Positions 27,448 through 36,467 are shown, numbered from the stretch's first letter. The stretch: 64,000 nucleotides of DNA from Bdellovibrionales bacterium RIFCSPHIGHO2_01_FULL_40_29 (GCA_001771815.1 MEPU01000013.1:1-64000); one strand, 5' to 3'. Program-made: numbers and translations. Notes: generated by a model not told the origin, from the letters alone.

Positions 27448-27828
27448 TTATCCGTGAAAAACAGCTTCGATATTATGTCCATCAGGATCTAAAACAAAAG
27501 CTCCATAATAATTTTCATGGTAATGTGGTCTTGGACCGGGCTTACCATTATCTTTACCACCAGCGGCTATAGCCGCAGAATAAAACTCATCCACCTTTTT
27601 TTGACTATCTACTCTGAATGCAACATGCACATGTGGTTTATTGGCTGCGCCCTCAGAAATCCAAAAATCAGGCTTTGCTGGTTCGCCAAATCCGCAAACA
27701 CCAATCCCACCGGTATGCTCAGTTGGAACTTCCATAAGCATTTTATAGCCAATAGGCTTTAATGCATTCTCGTAAAATAATTTACTTTTTTTATAATCGC
27801 TAACTGTTACACCTGTGTGATCAATCAT
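27448..27828 (-). CDS. VOC family (glyoxalase-like) protein
   Basis: A 126-residue single-VOC-pair protein: MIDHTGVTVSDYKKSKLFYE, HVHVAFRVDSQKKVDEFYSA and LDPDGHNIEAVFHG. Candidate metal residues are His4, His in HVHVAF and Glu in NIEAV. Such proteins often confer detoxification or antibiotic tolerance; the substrate is unknown. AAAGGA precedes ATG 27828. Confidence 0.88.
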   Translation of the reverse strand: MIDHTGVTVSDYKKSKLFYENALKPIGYKMLMEVPTEHTGGIGVCGFGEPAKPDFWISEGAANKPHVHVAFRVDSQKKVDEFYSAAIAAGGKDNGKPGPRPHYHENYYGAFVLDPDGHNIEAVFHG

Positions 27829-27859
27829 TTATTTTCCTTTTGTTATAGGAGCGAAACTG

Positions 27860-28498
27860 TCATTTAGTTTCTCCATTTAAAGAATACAATTTCAACATTT
27901 CAGCCAATACTGATCGACTGTTGTCATCAGCTCTTGACTCAAGTCCCTTCAGGACTCCGGCGCGATCAACGGCCGAGCGGTTTTGGCTCAGTTTTTTTTT
28001 GAAGTTAATCCCATCTACCTGAATCTTAAAACCCACGATGCTTTTGGGTAAAATATCACCGCCAAGGTCTTCGGGAATAAAAAATTCCCATCCACTGGGC
28101 CAATGCCGTTCCACATGGGCCGTCAGCTCCTTAAGACAATCAATAATACCATCATGATCTTCAATCAGTACAGCTTGTCCCGTTATATGAACTGCAGAAT
28201 AATTCCATGTTGGTACATCGTTTTCAGCGTACCACATTGGCGTGACGTAAGTATGCGACCCATGGAAAATCACAGTCGCTTCAGAATTTGCAAATGACTT
28301 CCAATGTGGATTAGCTCGTGCAAAATGACCGATGAGTTCAATTCTATCGCCAACTTTTTTTGGCGTCAGTGGCAAGTGGGTTACACAAGGCGTGCCGCCG
28401 ACAACAGTGATGATAGTTGCAAAGGAGTTTCTGTCCATCAAATCGAAGACTTCATTTATATCGACCGATTTGTATCGTTGAGGATTATACATATGCAT
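27860..28498 (-). CDS. paiB: PaiB-like FMN-binding protein
   Basis: A 212-residue protein with the split-barrel flavin fold of PaiB: an N-terminal MYNPQRYKSVDINEVFDLMD, FATIITVVGGTPCVTHLPL, HFARANPHWK, FHGSHTYVTPMWYAE and VPTWNYSAVHITG, and the C-terminal KLSQNRSAVDRAGV. Bacillus PaiB was described as a negative regulator of sporulation and protease genes; in other bacteria the role is unclear. No paiA is beside it, though a truncated acetyltransferase lies 52 nt away. Confidence 0.9.
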   Translation of the reverse strand: MHMYNPQRYKSVDINEVFDLMDRNSFATIITVVGGTPCVTHLPLTPKKVGDRIELIGHFARANPHWKSFANSEATVIFHGSHTYVTPMWYAENDVPTWNYSAVHITGQAVLIEDHDGIIDCLKELTAHVERHWPSGWEFFIPEDLGGDILPKSIVGFKIQVDGINFKKKLSQNRSAVDRAGVLKGLESRADDNSRSVLAEMLKLYSLNGETK

Positions 28499-28549
28499 TC
28501 TTATTTTCTAGCCATGTTTATGAATTCTTTCAAATTGTTTTTTATAATT

Positions 28550-28783
28550 TTAAAAATACAACGAAATCCATGTTTGTGTTTTACTGGAGTTTCTCACAAA
28601 TCCGAAGTCCTCGTAAAAATCAACAGCTGCTTTTCGAACGTCTTCGACTTTTAAAAATAATTTTTCAACTCCGAGATCAGAAAGCTCGTTACAAATATTT
28701 TGCATGAGCATTTTTGAAAAACCACGCCGCAAGTAATTTGAATGCGTTGCAATTCGATTTACTTCTGCCAAAATCGGCGACAC
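28550..28783 (-). pseudogene. truncated GNAT acetyltransferase (C-terminal half only)
   Basis: The 77-residue product contains only GNAT motif A and B: EVNRIATHSNYLRRGFSKML (acetyl-CoA pyrophosphate loop in degenerate form), then a helix, LFLKVEDVRKAAVDFYEDFGF. Usual GNAT proteins have ~140-150 residues, so the N-terminal strands are missing. Its ATG overlaps the stop of the antitoxin gene (TAAATG). It may be a remnant cut by arrival of the toxin-antitoxin pair, or a small active module; no N-terminal half is found on the other side of the pair. Confidence 0.6.
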
Positions 28784-28785
28784 AT

Positions 28786-29052
28786 TTAAGCTGTTTTGGC
28801 TAAGCTCTCCATGAGAATTTTTCGCACTAATTTTTGAATATCTATGTTTTGTTTCTTCGCCGATTTTCGCACAAGCTCCATCAAATCGTCAGATAATCTG
28901 ATTGTTAGGGTCTTATCCTTTTTTTGAAATTCCGTCGCATAGAAGCTGTCTAATGGCTTCCATTCGGCCTTTTCAGTCAATAAACTACTTAGATCTCTGT
29001 CTAATGGATCAACTTCTGATTTAATCTTCTTTTTAGTTTTTAATGCTTTCAT
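28786..29052 (-). CDS. CopG/BrnA-type antitoxin
   Basis: An 88-residue protein with an unstructured charged N-terminal half and a C-terminal ribbon-helix-helix: KTLTIRLSDDLMELVRKSAK followed by KQNIDIQKLVRKILMESL. The WKPLDSFYATEF segment resembles the toxin-binding part of BrnA/CopG antitoxins. It overlaps the toxin gene by 20 nt and likely autoregulates the pair. Confidence 0.82.
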   Translation of the reverse strand: MKALKTKKKIKSEVDPLDRDLSSLLTEKAEWKPLDSFYATEFQKKDKTLTIRLSDDLMELVRKSAKKQNIDIQKLVRKILMESLAKTA

Positions 29053-29338
29053 ATAGTTTCCTTATCTCTTTCGCTCTGGCCATTCGAGCTGAAATTGGTC
29101 GATAGTAAAGTTTCTTTCCTTTTACTCGGTAAGTAAAAGCGACAAACATGAATCCCTCTTCAAACGGGCCAAAGGCCATAAATCTCTCTTTACCTTCTGA
29201 ATGCACATCGTCTCTTCTATAGCTTGGATTAGATTGAAAAAACTTTTTTATTTGCTCAATCGTTAATCCATGCTTTTGAAGCTTTTTCTCATTATTTTCG
29301 TCGATGTCTATCAAAGTTGTTTTCACTAACATCATCAT
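29033..29338 (-). CDS. BrnT-like ribonuclease toxin
   Basis: A 101-residue protein with the BrnT fold features: DENNEKKLQKHGLTIEQIKKFF, RRDDVHSEGKERFMAFGPFE, MFVAFTYRVKGKKLYYRPIS then ARMARAKEIRKLYE. In BrnTA systems the toxin gene comes first, as here. The known BrnT toxin is an RNase that stops growth. The first residues (three Met) leave the exact start open (29338 to 29332). Confidence 0.82.
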   Translation of the reverse strand: MMMLVKTTLIDIDENNEKKLQKHGLTIEQIKKFFQSNPSYRRDDVHSEGKERFMAFGPFEEGFMFVAFTYRVKGKKLYYRPISARMARAKEIRKLYESIKN

Positions 29339-29397
29339 ATCTTAATGTATTCGATTTGTACATACATTTATAACTACATTTTGACATCATATCGAAT
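29333..29397. promoter_or_regulatory. repeat-rich upstream region of the toxin-antitoxin pair
   Basis: CATCATATC occurs twice in direct orientation (29333-29341 and 29385-29393), and ATTCGAT (29349-29355) is inverted as ATCGAAT (29391-29397). This fits binding of an RHH antitoxin complex. The rest of the 283-nt gap to the Fic gene is AT-rich and I see no gene in it. Confidence 0.35.
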
Positions 29398-29621
29398 ATA
29401 AAGCTTTTAAATATGTTTTTAGAACGTTGGACTCTCTATGATCTACTTTTGAGACATTAATTGAAACTTTCACTGGTTACCTTTTTTTGTCTTTAAAACT
29501 TAAATCGAATGATTTCATTTTAATAATCATTTTAAAGCCTATAGCCGAGATTCATCGGCTTAGTGATTGCATTTCTTAGGCTCTAGTTACGAAATCATTA
29601 ATTTTTCTAAAACAGGAAACC

Positions 29622-30668
29622 ATGAGAATTCTATTTTTAATCAGTATTTTATTAGTTCAAACAGCTTATGGAAAAATTTGTTTTCAGCTTTTTGATCCCT
29701 CATCACACCCAGACAATAAAATTATTGCAAAAATGTATAATGAAATTTTAAATGAACCTGTCGGTCCTGACTATATGTGGACATTTAAACAGAAAATGGA
29801 AATGTATAAAAAATCCATCCAATCTGGTCAAAGCAATCAGGCTGTTTCAATTGTTAATCAGCCGGACTACGCAGCAAAATTAAATCGCAGATATTCCTAT
29901 TTGCTTCAAAGAAAGCTGAATCCGCAATTTAGTGAATTATTAAAGAATCAAATTTCAAGAATCGAAAAACTTAAAGCTCAGTATGGCGATTGGAAAACTA
30001 TTCTTAAAAAATCAAAAAAATTAGCTCAGAAGCTAAACGAGAAAAGAGCACCACAAATAGATCGACAGAATATTGAATCTGATATCGATATTATGGGTTG
30101 GCATCTTACTTATGATTACTTAAATCAAATGATTCTGAAATCAAACGTAATGAAAGTTTCAGATTTACAAATGATTATTGGATTGTTGAGCGGAAAAACA
30201 ACTCATTTGCCTTGGCCAATGGGGATATTAGGTCGAAATGATATTAATTTTATGTATTCAATCGATCCTCTAACAAAAAAACCCTTTTTAAATCCGGATA
30301 ATAGCTTTTTAGCTGGCGTCGCTAAGGTCGCGTTGATGGAGCAAGTTTTGTCTTGGATAAATGAAAATCCTTTTAAACTTCATCCCATTATCCTTGCGGC
30401 CTATATTCGACAAGCTGTCGTGTCCATTCACCCCATAGCAGATAAGAATGGTCGTCTTGCTCGAGTTTTATCGGACTATGTACTTATTAAAAATGGATAT
30501 TTTCCGGCATTTATTCCCAAAAGCACAGAGTCTGTAAATAAATCTGTGGCGCTATTTACATATAAAAGTTTCGACGAACAAATTAGCCCTGAAGAAACGG
30601 TCTCTATCACATATTTAGGTGTTAAGAGGTCTTACGAAGAATTTGAAATGATCTTGGAATCAAAATAG
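29622..30668 (+). CDS. exported Fic-domain protein
   Basis: A 348-residue protein with a signal peptide (MRILFLISILLVQTAYG) and a C-terminal Fic core: helix ILAAYIRQAVVSIHPIADKN then GRLARVLSDYVLIKNGY. The motif H270-P-I-A-D-K-N-G-R278 matches HPFx(D/E)xNGRxxR, with Lys in place of the usual Gly. Fic enzymes transfer AMP or other phosphate-containing groups to proteins. The middle (~85-160) is helical and basic. No (S/T)xxxE(G/N) inhibitory motif is evident. Export from the cytoplasm is unusual for the family and could mean action in the periplasm or on another cell. The stop overlaps the convergent methyltransferase by 9 nt. Confidence 0.85.
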   Translation: MRILFLISILLVQTAYGKICFQLFDPSSHPDNKIIAKMYNEILNEPVGPDYMWTFKQKMEMYKKSIQSGQSNQAVSIVNQPDYAAKLNRRYSYLLQRKLNPQFSELLKNQISRIEKLKAQYGDWKTILKKSKKLAQKLNEKRAPQIDRQNIESDIDIMGWHLTYDYLNQMILKSNVMKVSDLQMIIGLLSGKTTHLPWPMGILGRNDINFMYSIDPLTKKPFLNPDNSFLAGVAKVALMEQVLSWINENPFKLHPIILAAYIRQAVVSIHPIADKNGRLARVLSDYVLIKNGYFPAFIPKSTESVNKSVALFTYKSFDEQISPEETVSITYLGVKRSYEEFEMILESK

Positions 30669-31400
30669 CACCATACGCAACATCGAAGGTTCATTCTGCT
30701 GGTCATCAATCTGCTTTTCGTGAATTTTAAAACCCGCAGCAACAATTTCATCCATTATTTTTTCAGCTGGATAAATTCTTCGCTGAGCACACCAGTGCTG
30801 TCCTTCTATTTCTACAATACCTCTGTCTGTGGATGGCTTTGATTTATGCCACAAGATAAAATCCTGATCGAAACGTAAAGATTCAAACATTTTAGAAAGA
30901 TCAACTTCAGCATTTGGCACAACCATCGTATCCAAAATAAATACGCCACCTGGTTTAAGAACACTTTTAATTTCACTAAAAACTTTTTTCCGATCTTTCT
31001 CAAATACAATGCAATGAAGAAAGTGACTATCATAAATCAAATCGAATTTTTGATTCTGTGCTTTTAAGTCTAAAACATCGCCCGTAATAAATTGAATTTC
31101 TATATTTTGTTGATGGGCTAAGTCTCGACCCATTTCAATCGCTGTCTCTGAAATATCTACGCCAACTGTCTTGAATCCACTTTTTGCTAAAGCAAATGCC
31201 GTGGTTCCAGTTCCGCATCCTAGATCTAGTGCTGATTTATTTTCTGTATTTGTAAAATATTTTTTAATTTTTTGATCTAAGTATTCATTGGTTTTTGCAT
31301 CTCCAAGCTCAGCTAAACTTTTCGCATTTCCCCAGCCCACATAACCTTTAGATTTTATCTGCTGATAGGCCAATTCATGTGCATGATAGTAAGATTTCAT
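30660..31400 (-). CDS. class I SAM-dependent methyltransferase
   Basis: A 246-residue protein with the SAM-binding motif I ALDLGCGTGTTAFALAKSGF, motif II VGVDISETAIEMG, then FITGDVLDL and FDLIYDSHFLHCI. The C-terminal part (QHWCAQRRIYPAEKIMDEIV) is the substrate side. Similar to the thiopurine/tellurite-resistance type methyltransferases; acceptor unknown. AAAGGAA precedes ATG 31400. Confidence 0.9.
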   Translation of the reverse strand: MKSYYHAHELAYQQIKSKGYVGWGNAKSLAELGDAKTNEYLDQKIKKYFTNTENKSALDLGCGTGTTAFALAKSGFKTVGVDISETAIEMGRDLAHQQNIEIQFITGDVLDLKAQNQKFDLIYDSHFLHCIVFEKDRKKVFSEIKSVLKPGGVFILDTMVVPNAEVDLSKMFESLRFDQDFILWHKSKPSTDRGIVEIEGQHWCAQRRIYPAEKIMDEIVAAGFKIHEKQIDDQQNEPSMLRMVLF

Positions 31401-31468
31401 AAGTAATTTCCTTTATACATTTAGACTCGCACATGAATAGAAACATAGCGAAAAATTACAGATAAATT

Positions 31469-32011
31469 TTATCTAGAAGTGGCCGATCCATTTTCTTTTT
31501 TACTTCCGCCGCCAGCAGGTACAACAAATTTTTCAAGTGCTCTTTCTTTATCAGCTTCAGATTCTTTGATAAGCCTCAAACGACGATCTTGATCTTCAGA
31601 TGATTCATTTGGTGAAGACGTCAAATAGGGATTCATGCAAAGCATCTTAACATCTTTTAAATCTTTGCCCGGATCATTTTCCAAGATCGCGTCAAAACAT
31701 GGTTTGATGTCATCTTTTGAATGAATAAGCTTAGACATCATTTTTACTTTAGCCTCATTCGTTTGGTTAATTAAACGCATGCGACGGGCCTTGTCTTTAG
31801 CTGATTCATTTGGCTTTCCAGTTAAGTAAGGATCACTACAGAGCATTTCAATATCCTTACGATCCCAATTTGAATTCGCTTGGCTTAAGCCTTTTCTACA
31901 TCCTGCCATATAGGCAGCCATCTCGCTTTTTGAGATTTTATCCGACGCCTTTACCTGAGTTACAACAAGAGAAGAAAACACAAAGATAAATGTTAATAAA
32001 AACTTTGTCAT
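31469..32011 (-). CDS. exported protein with two copies of an MLC-x2-PYLT-x3-NES motif
   Basis: A 180-residue protein with a signal peptide (to ~residue 22, VKASD). The mature part holds two ~55-residue units. Each has a Cys near its start (GCRKG, KPCFD) and a conserved core: DIEMLCSDPYLTGKPNES then RRMRLI, and DVKMLCMNPYLTSSPNES then RRLRLI. Four Cys fit two disulfides, one per unit. I know no named family with this pattern. The C-terminal tail (AGGGSKKENGSATSR) looks unstructured. Confidence 0.75.
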   Translation of the reverse strand: MTKFLLTFIFVFSSLVVTQVKASDKISKSEMAAYMAGCRKGLSQANSNWDRKDIEMLCSDPYLTGKPNESAKDKARRMRLINQTNEAKVKMMSKLIHSKDDIKPCFDAILENDPGKDLKDVKMLCMNPYLTSSPNESSEDQDRRLRLIKESEADKERALEKFVVPAGGGSKKENGSATSR

Positions 32012-32176
32012 TCAAAGCACCTTTCGCTTTATTTAAGTAAATATATTTGAATTTAATTTCACCATTCACCCACTTTTGTCGCAAGTCCAAAACTTCGAAT
32101 GCTGAACAGGACCTAGGTCAACTTATGGACTGATTCTCGCATACACAATCTAAGTGATTTCTATAGATGGTTTATT

Positions 32177-32193
32177 TCTCGCTGGTGGCGAGA
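32177..32193 (+). other. small hairpin in leader of the 32252 gene
   Basis: TCTCGC (32177-32182) and GCGAGA (32188-32193) flank a 5-nt loop 59 nt before the start codon. It may be part of the 5' leader; no riboswitch family is recognised. The rest of the 240-nt gap shows nothing else. Confidence 0.25.
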
Positions 32194-32251
32194 GAACGCT
32201 ATTCTTGGAAAAATTTATAAAAAGTGTAATTAATTTAAACAAGGAGAGCTT

Positions 32252-32689
32252 ATGAAAAAAATATTGTCTTTATTAACTGCGAAATCAATTTCGGTAATAT
32301 TAGGTCTGTCTCTAATATCCTCTATCTCTTCTGCCCGACTTAATACAGTCGAGGTTGATTGTTGGACTCAAATTCAAAATGAAATGCATGTTGTTTCACT
32401 AAGACTCAATACTCAGGGAAAAATTGTCTACTGGGCTAAGAATCAAATAGCAAAAGCAGATTCTAAGTCTATTTTTGGTCCATTAGCAGAAAATGTCGAA
32501 GAGTGGGGTTTTGAGTACATACGTTCTTTTATAGCACCCAATGGATATAGCATTATTAAAGCTGGAACAACTGCCGACGAAATCAGTGTTGGTGTTTCAA
32601 AAAACCTTACCAACGGTTTTTACAATTACGTAGATCTTGGTTCAGGAAATGGTCACTCAAAAACACCCTTAACTTGTTTAAAAAAATAA
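32252..32689 (+). CDS. small exported protein of unknown function
   Basis: A 145-residue protein with a signal peptide (residues 1-~28, ending SSISSA) behind an excellent AAGGAG. The mature domain of ~117 residues has two Cys, one near each end (VDCWTQ and LTCLKK), likely joined, and alternating beta-like segments. No family recognised. Confidence 0.7.
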   Translation: MKKILSLLTAKSISVILGLSLISSISSARLNTVEVDCWTQIQNEMHVVSLRLNTQGKIVYWAKNQIAKADSKSIFGPLAENVEEWGFEYIRSFIAPNGYSIIKAGTTADEISVGVSKNLTNGFYNYVDLGSGNGHSKTPLTCLKK

Positions 32690-32813
32690 TTTTGCAGTGG
32701 GAGCTTCATGAATTTGAGGCTTCTTCTTAGTTAGTTTGGACTGCAATCAAATATGATTTGACGGATTCAATGAAGGCGATTGCGCTGAACGCACCTAAGC
32801 AGTAGCATACAGT

Positions 32814-33101
32814 ATGAAAAAAAATTTTAGTCTCACATCGCCTACTCATAAACCAGACCGACAGGTTGAATTAGTAAAACAGGAAATCAATAAATATATC
32901 GCACGCGAACGCCGTAAAGCATTTCCTGCTGGCGTCGACTTTTGGGATTTTGATTGCAAATGCGGCCCAGACGCAGACTCCGCAGTTGTAACACACGTGT
33001 CAGAGATCGGAAAACAGGTCGACAAAATCGCAGCAACGAATGTGAATAGCGTTTATATCGAAATTCTTGCAAAGCCCGGCATTCGAAATAAAAAAAGCTG
33101 A
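32814..33101 (+). CDS. DUF6172 family protein
   Basis: A 95-residue cytoplasmic protein whose core VELVKQEINKYIARERRKAF then PAGVDFWDFDCKCGPDADSA and VYIEILAKPG matches a widespread small family of unknown role (DUF6172 as I recall it). No ribosome site stronger than weak purines is seen before ATG 32814. Confidence 0.75.
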   Translation: MKKNFSLTSPTHKPDRQVELVKQEINKYIARERRKAFPAGVDFWDFDCKCGPDADSAVVTHVSEIGKQVDKIAATNVNSVYIEILAKPGIRNKKS

Positions 33102-33137
33102 TCAGTTGAGCTCGAAAATTTAATTTATAATTTCACT

Positions 33138-36100
33138 CTACTGAATCGTCACAGAATACGTAGCCGAAGTTAATCCCGTACCACTGACTTGTATTTCTGC
33201 CGAGCCCGCACTATTTCCTTTAGCGTAAAAGTTGGCCGTACTGGATCCTGAATTGACGGTGACTTGGTTGCTTGGCAAGGCTGTTGTACAAGCAGCGTCA
33301 GAATAGAATTGAACGACAGCAGCACCTGTACTAGCGACTGTAATATCCGTATTTGCCGAGACATTTCGATCAATTCCTGCAGCATCTTGTGTCGTAATGG
33401 TATAGTTTCCACAAGTACTTCCAGCGTTCATTAGAATTGGTCCTGAAAGAGTCAGCAATGTCGGTGGCGGAGCGCTATAACTCAACACCAGGTCATTCAC
33501 CGTCAGTGAACCTGTACCACTGATTGTGACACTTCCAACATTTGCTGTTTTAACATATAAACCGCTAATAGAATTTGTCGCATTTAAAATAGTAAGTGAA
33601 GTTGGTGAAGCCACAGCCGTGCAACCGCTGTCATAATAGAAATTAGCACCATTTGTTCCAGATAACGTGTACGTGGAATTTGAAGTCACATTGGTCGGAG
33701 TTGTGCCGTTACGACTTTGTAGAGTCAACAAACTGCATGATTGAGTTGCCACTAAACTTGAAGACGGCGCAGCACTAATCAGAATATTATCCGGAACTGG
33801 AGTTGGATTAGTTACAGTTAACGCTTGAGTCAGAGTCGTAATTGGCGGATTCACTGGTGATTGCAGCGCCACAGAAATTGTCGCCGCCGGAGGAGTCGCC
33901 GTTGCTTTACGATAATAAAAAGTAGCCGCCTGTGCACCGCTAGCAACTTGCACTGTTGATATTGGGTTAGAACAACCCGCAGTTGAATAGAAAATTCCGT
34001 CCGATCCATCTGTTAGGTCAAAATCAGTCGCAGAGCTTACGGTTGTTCCAATCGCGGTCACCGTGTTGGGATCACGCACGTTGAAAGTGTACGTCCGACA
34101 TGAATTGATATTAAAATTAGATGATGTTGTCGTCCATGTCATTCTTGAAGGAACTCCACTTGTTACTGTGACATTTCGCGATGAACCTGTACCGCTCAAA
34201 CCACCATTGGTCCATGTAATTGGAACCACCGAAGTCGTCGATGTGCTGCTGTAATAAAAATTTCCAGTATTTGCACCGGCGTTGATCGTTACGGCCGTAA
34301 TTGGAGTCGTGCAACTCGAATTACTCCAAAATTGTGCTCCCGCTCCGCCGCCTGAAAGATCAGCAGTAATACTTGATCCGATATTAGCTGCGGGTACTAG
34401 AACGTTGAGTTCATCTTGAGCACGCACAGTCGTCAACAAGCACTTACTCGCAGTGGCTACTGCTGTTGCCGTTGAAACTGCAATTCCCACAGCTGCATTT
34501 GCTGTTCTTAAATTAATTGCAGTTCCACTTGAAACACTTACTGATGTTGTCGCATCAGGGGTCCATCCCGTGACTGCTGCGGTCAATACAATATTAGATC
34601 CTGGAACAGCTGCTGTTGACGTTGGTTTTAAATAATACACAACACGAGAAGAGGTGCCGTTGGTAATAGTTGCACTGGTAATTTCATTACCCGCAGTACA
34701 AGTCGCATTAGAATAAAAACTTCCATCTGAAACACCGGATAAATTGACCGTCGTATCTGCAGAAACCGCAGACGCATTGTTACTTAACGAGTCACGACTT
34801 TGCAGCGTATAAGCTTGGCAAGTTGAAGACGCATAAGGAACCGTAGCCACAGTGCTAAATACAACTCTTTGAGCAGGAGCTACTGATATTGTAATTGATC
34901 CTGTACCACTAGCCATTCCAACTGAAGACGCGGTCAAAGTTGAAGTGCCGACTGATGTTTTTCTCATATAACGTGTACCCGAATTCGAGCCGGCTGATAT
35001 CGATAAATTCGATACCGAAGCGCTGCATCCAGCATCACTATAAAATACCGCGGAACCTGTCCCGCTTAAACCTACGGTCAACCCTGAAGTCGCGTTAACG
35101 GCATTGTCACTTGAATCCAAAACATTAATCGTAACAAGATTACAAGAAATTGTCGTACCTGTTGCGGCGACCACCACTCCGTATTTTGCTGGTGTGCTGG
35201 CGGCAACAGTGACGTTTCGGCTTGCGCTACCTAATGCTGGATTTACCGGTGAAGAAAGTGTAGCCAATAGCGATGTCGATCCTGTCGTCGTTTTGCGGTA
35301 ATAAAATGCGATACTGGAATTGCCACTAGCAATATCAACACTGGAAATCGAAGATGTACAACCTGAGTCGCTGTAGAAATCACCATTCGATCCAGCACCT
35401 GATAAATTAAATGTCGTGTTCGCAGAAACATCAGTTGAATTTCCAAATGCATCACGAGTCGTTAAATTAAATACCGCACAAGCTGCTGTTGTAAAATTAC
35501 CTACTCCAAGAATAACGATATTATTTGCGCCCGCGGCCAAGACTCCAACATTAACAGTCGCATTTGCACTGCCCGCACTATTGCTCGCCGTTATTGTAAA
35601 TAGTTGTTGAGCCGCAGTTGCCGTCGGAGTCCCTGAAATGACACAAGTTGTAGAGTTTAACACGAGACCCGTTGGTAACGCTGGCGAAGATAAACATGAC
35701 GTCGGAGTCCCTCCACCCAATGTCGGAGTAATTGGCGATGAAAGTGCTTGGCCAGCTTGATATGTGTATGTACCCGAATAGGAAATTGTCGGAGCAACTC
35801 CGGCCACACTGACCCGGATGACCATGTTCACAGTAGATGTGCCGTAAGAATTGGTAGCTGTTATTGTGTAATTGACTCCAGGGTCACTCATGATCGTCGG
35901 AGTTCCGCTGATGACACCCGTTGATGTGCTGAAATCTAAGCCTGTTGCCGCTGAAAGACTGGGGCTAATGGACCAGGATAAAATGGGGCCTCCGCCAATT
36001 GTATTAGGAGTATTCGCTGTGATGGCTGCGTTGAAAATATAAGTCGGTGACGAGTTCGAATAATAAATACTTCCCGGAGCAGACGTGGCGTTAGTTGGAG

Positions 36101-36467
36101 TTGCTGAAACTTCATTTGAATTTGGACTGGATCCTAAAATATTATTTGCTCGTACAATGTAGTAATAAGTTGTTCCATTTAATGCTGATGAATCTGTACA
36201 AGATAAGGTTGCCACCTGTACACAAGCGCCAACATTTAAATATCCACTTCCAGATACTTGGGATCTCATGACAGTGTAGGTACTTGCTAAAGCTCCGGAA
36301 TCGGGCGCCAGCCAATTTAAAGTTATAGATGAGTCACCAGCCGTCGCGGACAAACTCATCAGAGCATCCGGTGGAGCAGTAATGTCACCACTTAAAGAAG
36401 GAGCGTATCCTCCATTTTGTGTGCATGATGACAAAAGAAGAAATACTAATAAGAAAAAAATTCGCAT
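33138..36467 (-). CDS. giant lipoprotein with FN3/Ig-like domains and seven Cys-containing repeats
   Basis: A 1109-residue lipoprotein (signal MRIFFLLVFLLLSSC, Cys15 lipidated). Order: a fibronectin type III domain (~30-125, PDALMSLSATAGDSSITLNW), two putative-Ig (He_PIG-like) domains (~130-310, GLDFSTSTGVISGTPT and GLVLNSTTCVISGTPT), then seven ~100-residue repeats. Each repeat has an early Cys (for example TTAACAVFNLTTRDAFGN) and the signature NLSG...FYSD.GC followed by a YYRK-like strand. The two Cys per repeat could form a disulfide. Thr/Ser-rich, probably a surface adhesin-like or stalk protein. The open frame extends to 36596, but that ATG would not give a lipoprotein signal. Confidence 0.85.
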   Translation of the reverse strand: MRIFFLLVFLLLSSCTQNGGYAPSLSGDITAPPDALMSLSATAGDSSITLNWLAPDSGALASTYTVMRSQVSGSGYLNVGACVQVATLSCTDSSALNGTTYYYIVRANNILGSSPNSNEVSATPTNATSAPGSIYYSNSSPTYIFNAAITANTPNTIGGGPILSWSISPSLSAATGLDFSTSTGVISGTPTIMSDPGVNYTITATNSYGTSTVNMVIRVSVAGVAPTISYSGTYTYQAGQALSSPITPTLGGGTPTSCLSSPALPTGLVLNSTTCVISGTPTATAAQQLFTITASNSAGSANATVNVGVLAAGANNIVILGVGNFTTAACAVFNLTTRDAFGNSTDVSANTTFNLSGAGSNGDFYSDSGCTSSISSVDIASGNSSIAFYYRKTTTGSTSLLATLSSPVNPALGSASRNVTVAASTPAKYGVVVAATGTTISCNLVTINVLDSSDNAVNATSGLTVGLSGTGSAVFYSDAGCSASVSNLSISAGSNSGTRYMRKTSVGTSTLTASSVGMASGTGSITISVAPAQRVVFSTVATVPYASSTCQAYTLQSRDSLSNNASAVSADTTVNLSGVSDGSFYSNATCTAGNEITSATITNGTSSRVVYYLKPTSTAAVPGSNIVLTAAVTGWTPDATTSVSVSSGTAINLRTANAAVGIAVSTATAVATASKCLLTTVRAQDELNVLVPAANIGSSITADLSGGGAGAQFWSNSSCTTPITAVTINAGANTGNFYYSSTSTTSVVPITWTNGGLSGTGSSRNVTVTSGVPSRMTWTTTSSNFNINSCRTYTFNVRDPNTVTAIGTTVSSATDFDLTDGSDGIFYSTAGCSNPISTVQVASGAQAATFYYRKATATPPAATISVALQSPVNPPITTLTQALTVTNPTPVPDNILISAAPSSSLVATQSCSLLTLQSRNGTTPTNVTSNSTYTLSGTNGANFYYDSGCTAVASPTSLTILNATNSISGLYVKTANVGSVTISGTGSLTVNDLVLSYSAPPPTLLTLSGPILMNAGSTCGNYTITTQDAAGIDRNVSANTDITVASTGAAVVQFYSDAACTTALPSNQVTVNSGSSTANFYAKGNSAGSAEIQVSGTGLTSATYSVTIQ

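Noticed and set aside
34063-35610. Open frames on the opposite strand of the giant lipoprotein gene
   Set aside because: They lack ribosome sites and arise from the Ser/Thr/Val-rich codon pattern of the lipoprotein; no domain is recognisable.
33138-36467. CRISPR-like or DNA repeat array
   Set aside because: The repetition is in the encoded protein (about 100-residue units), not in short identical DNA repeats with unique spacers.
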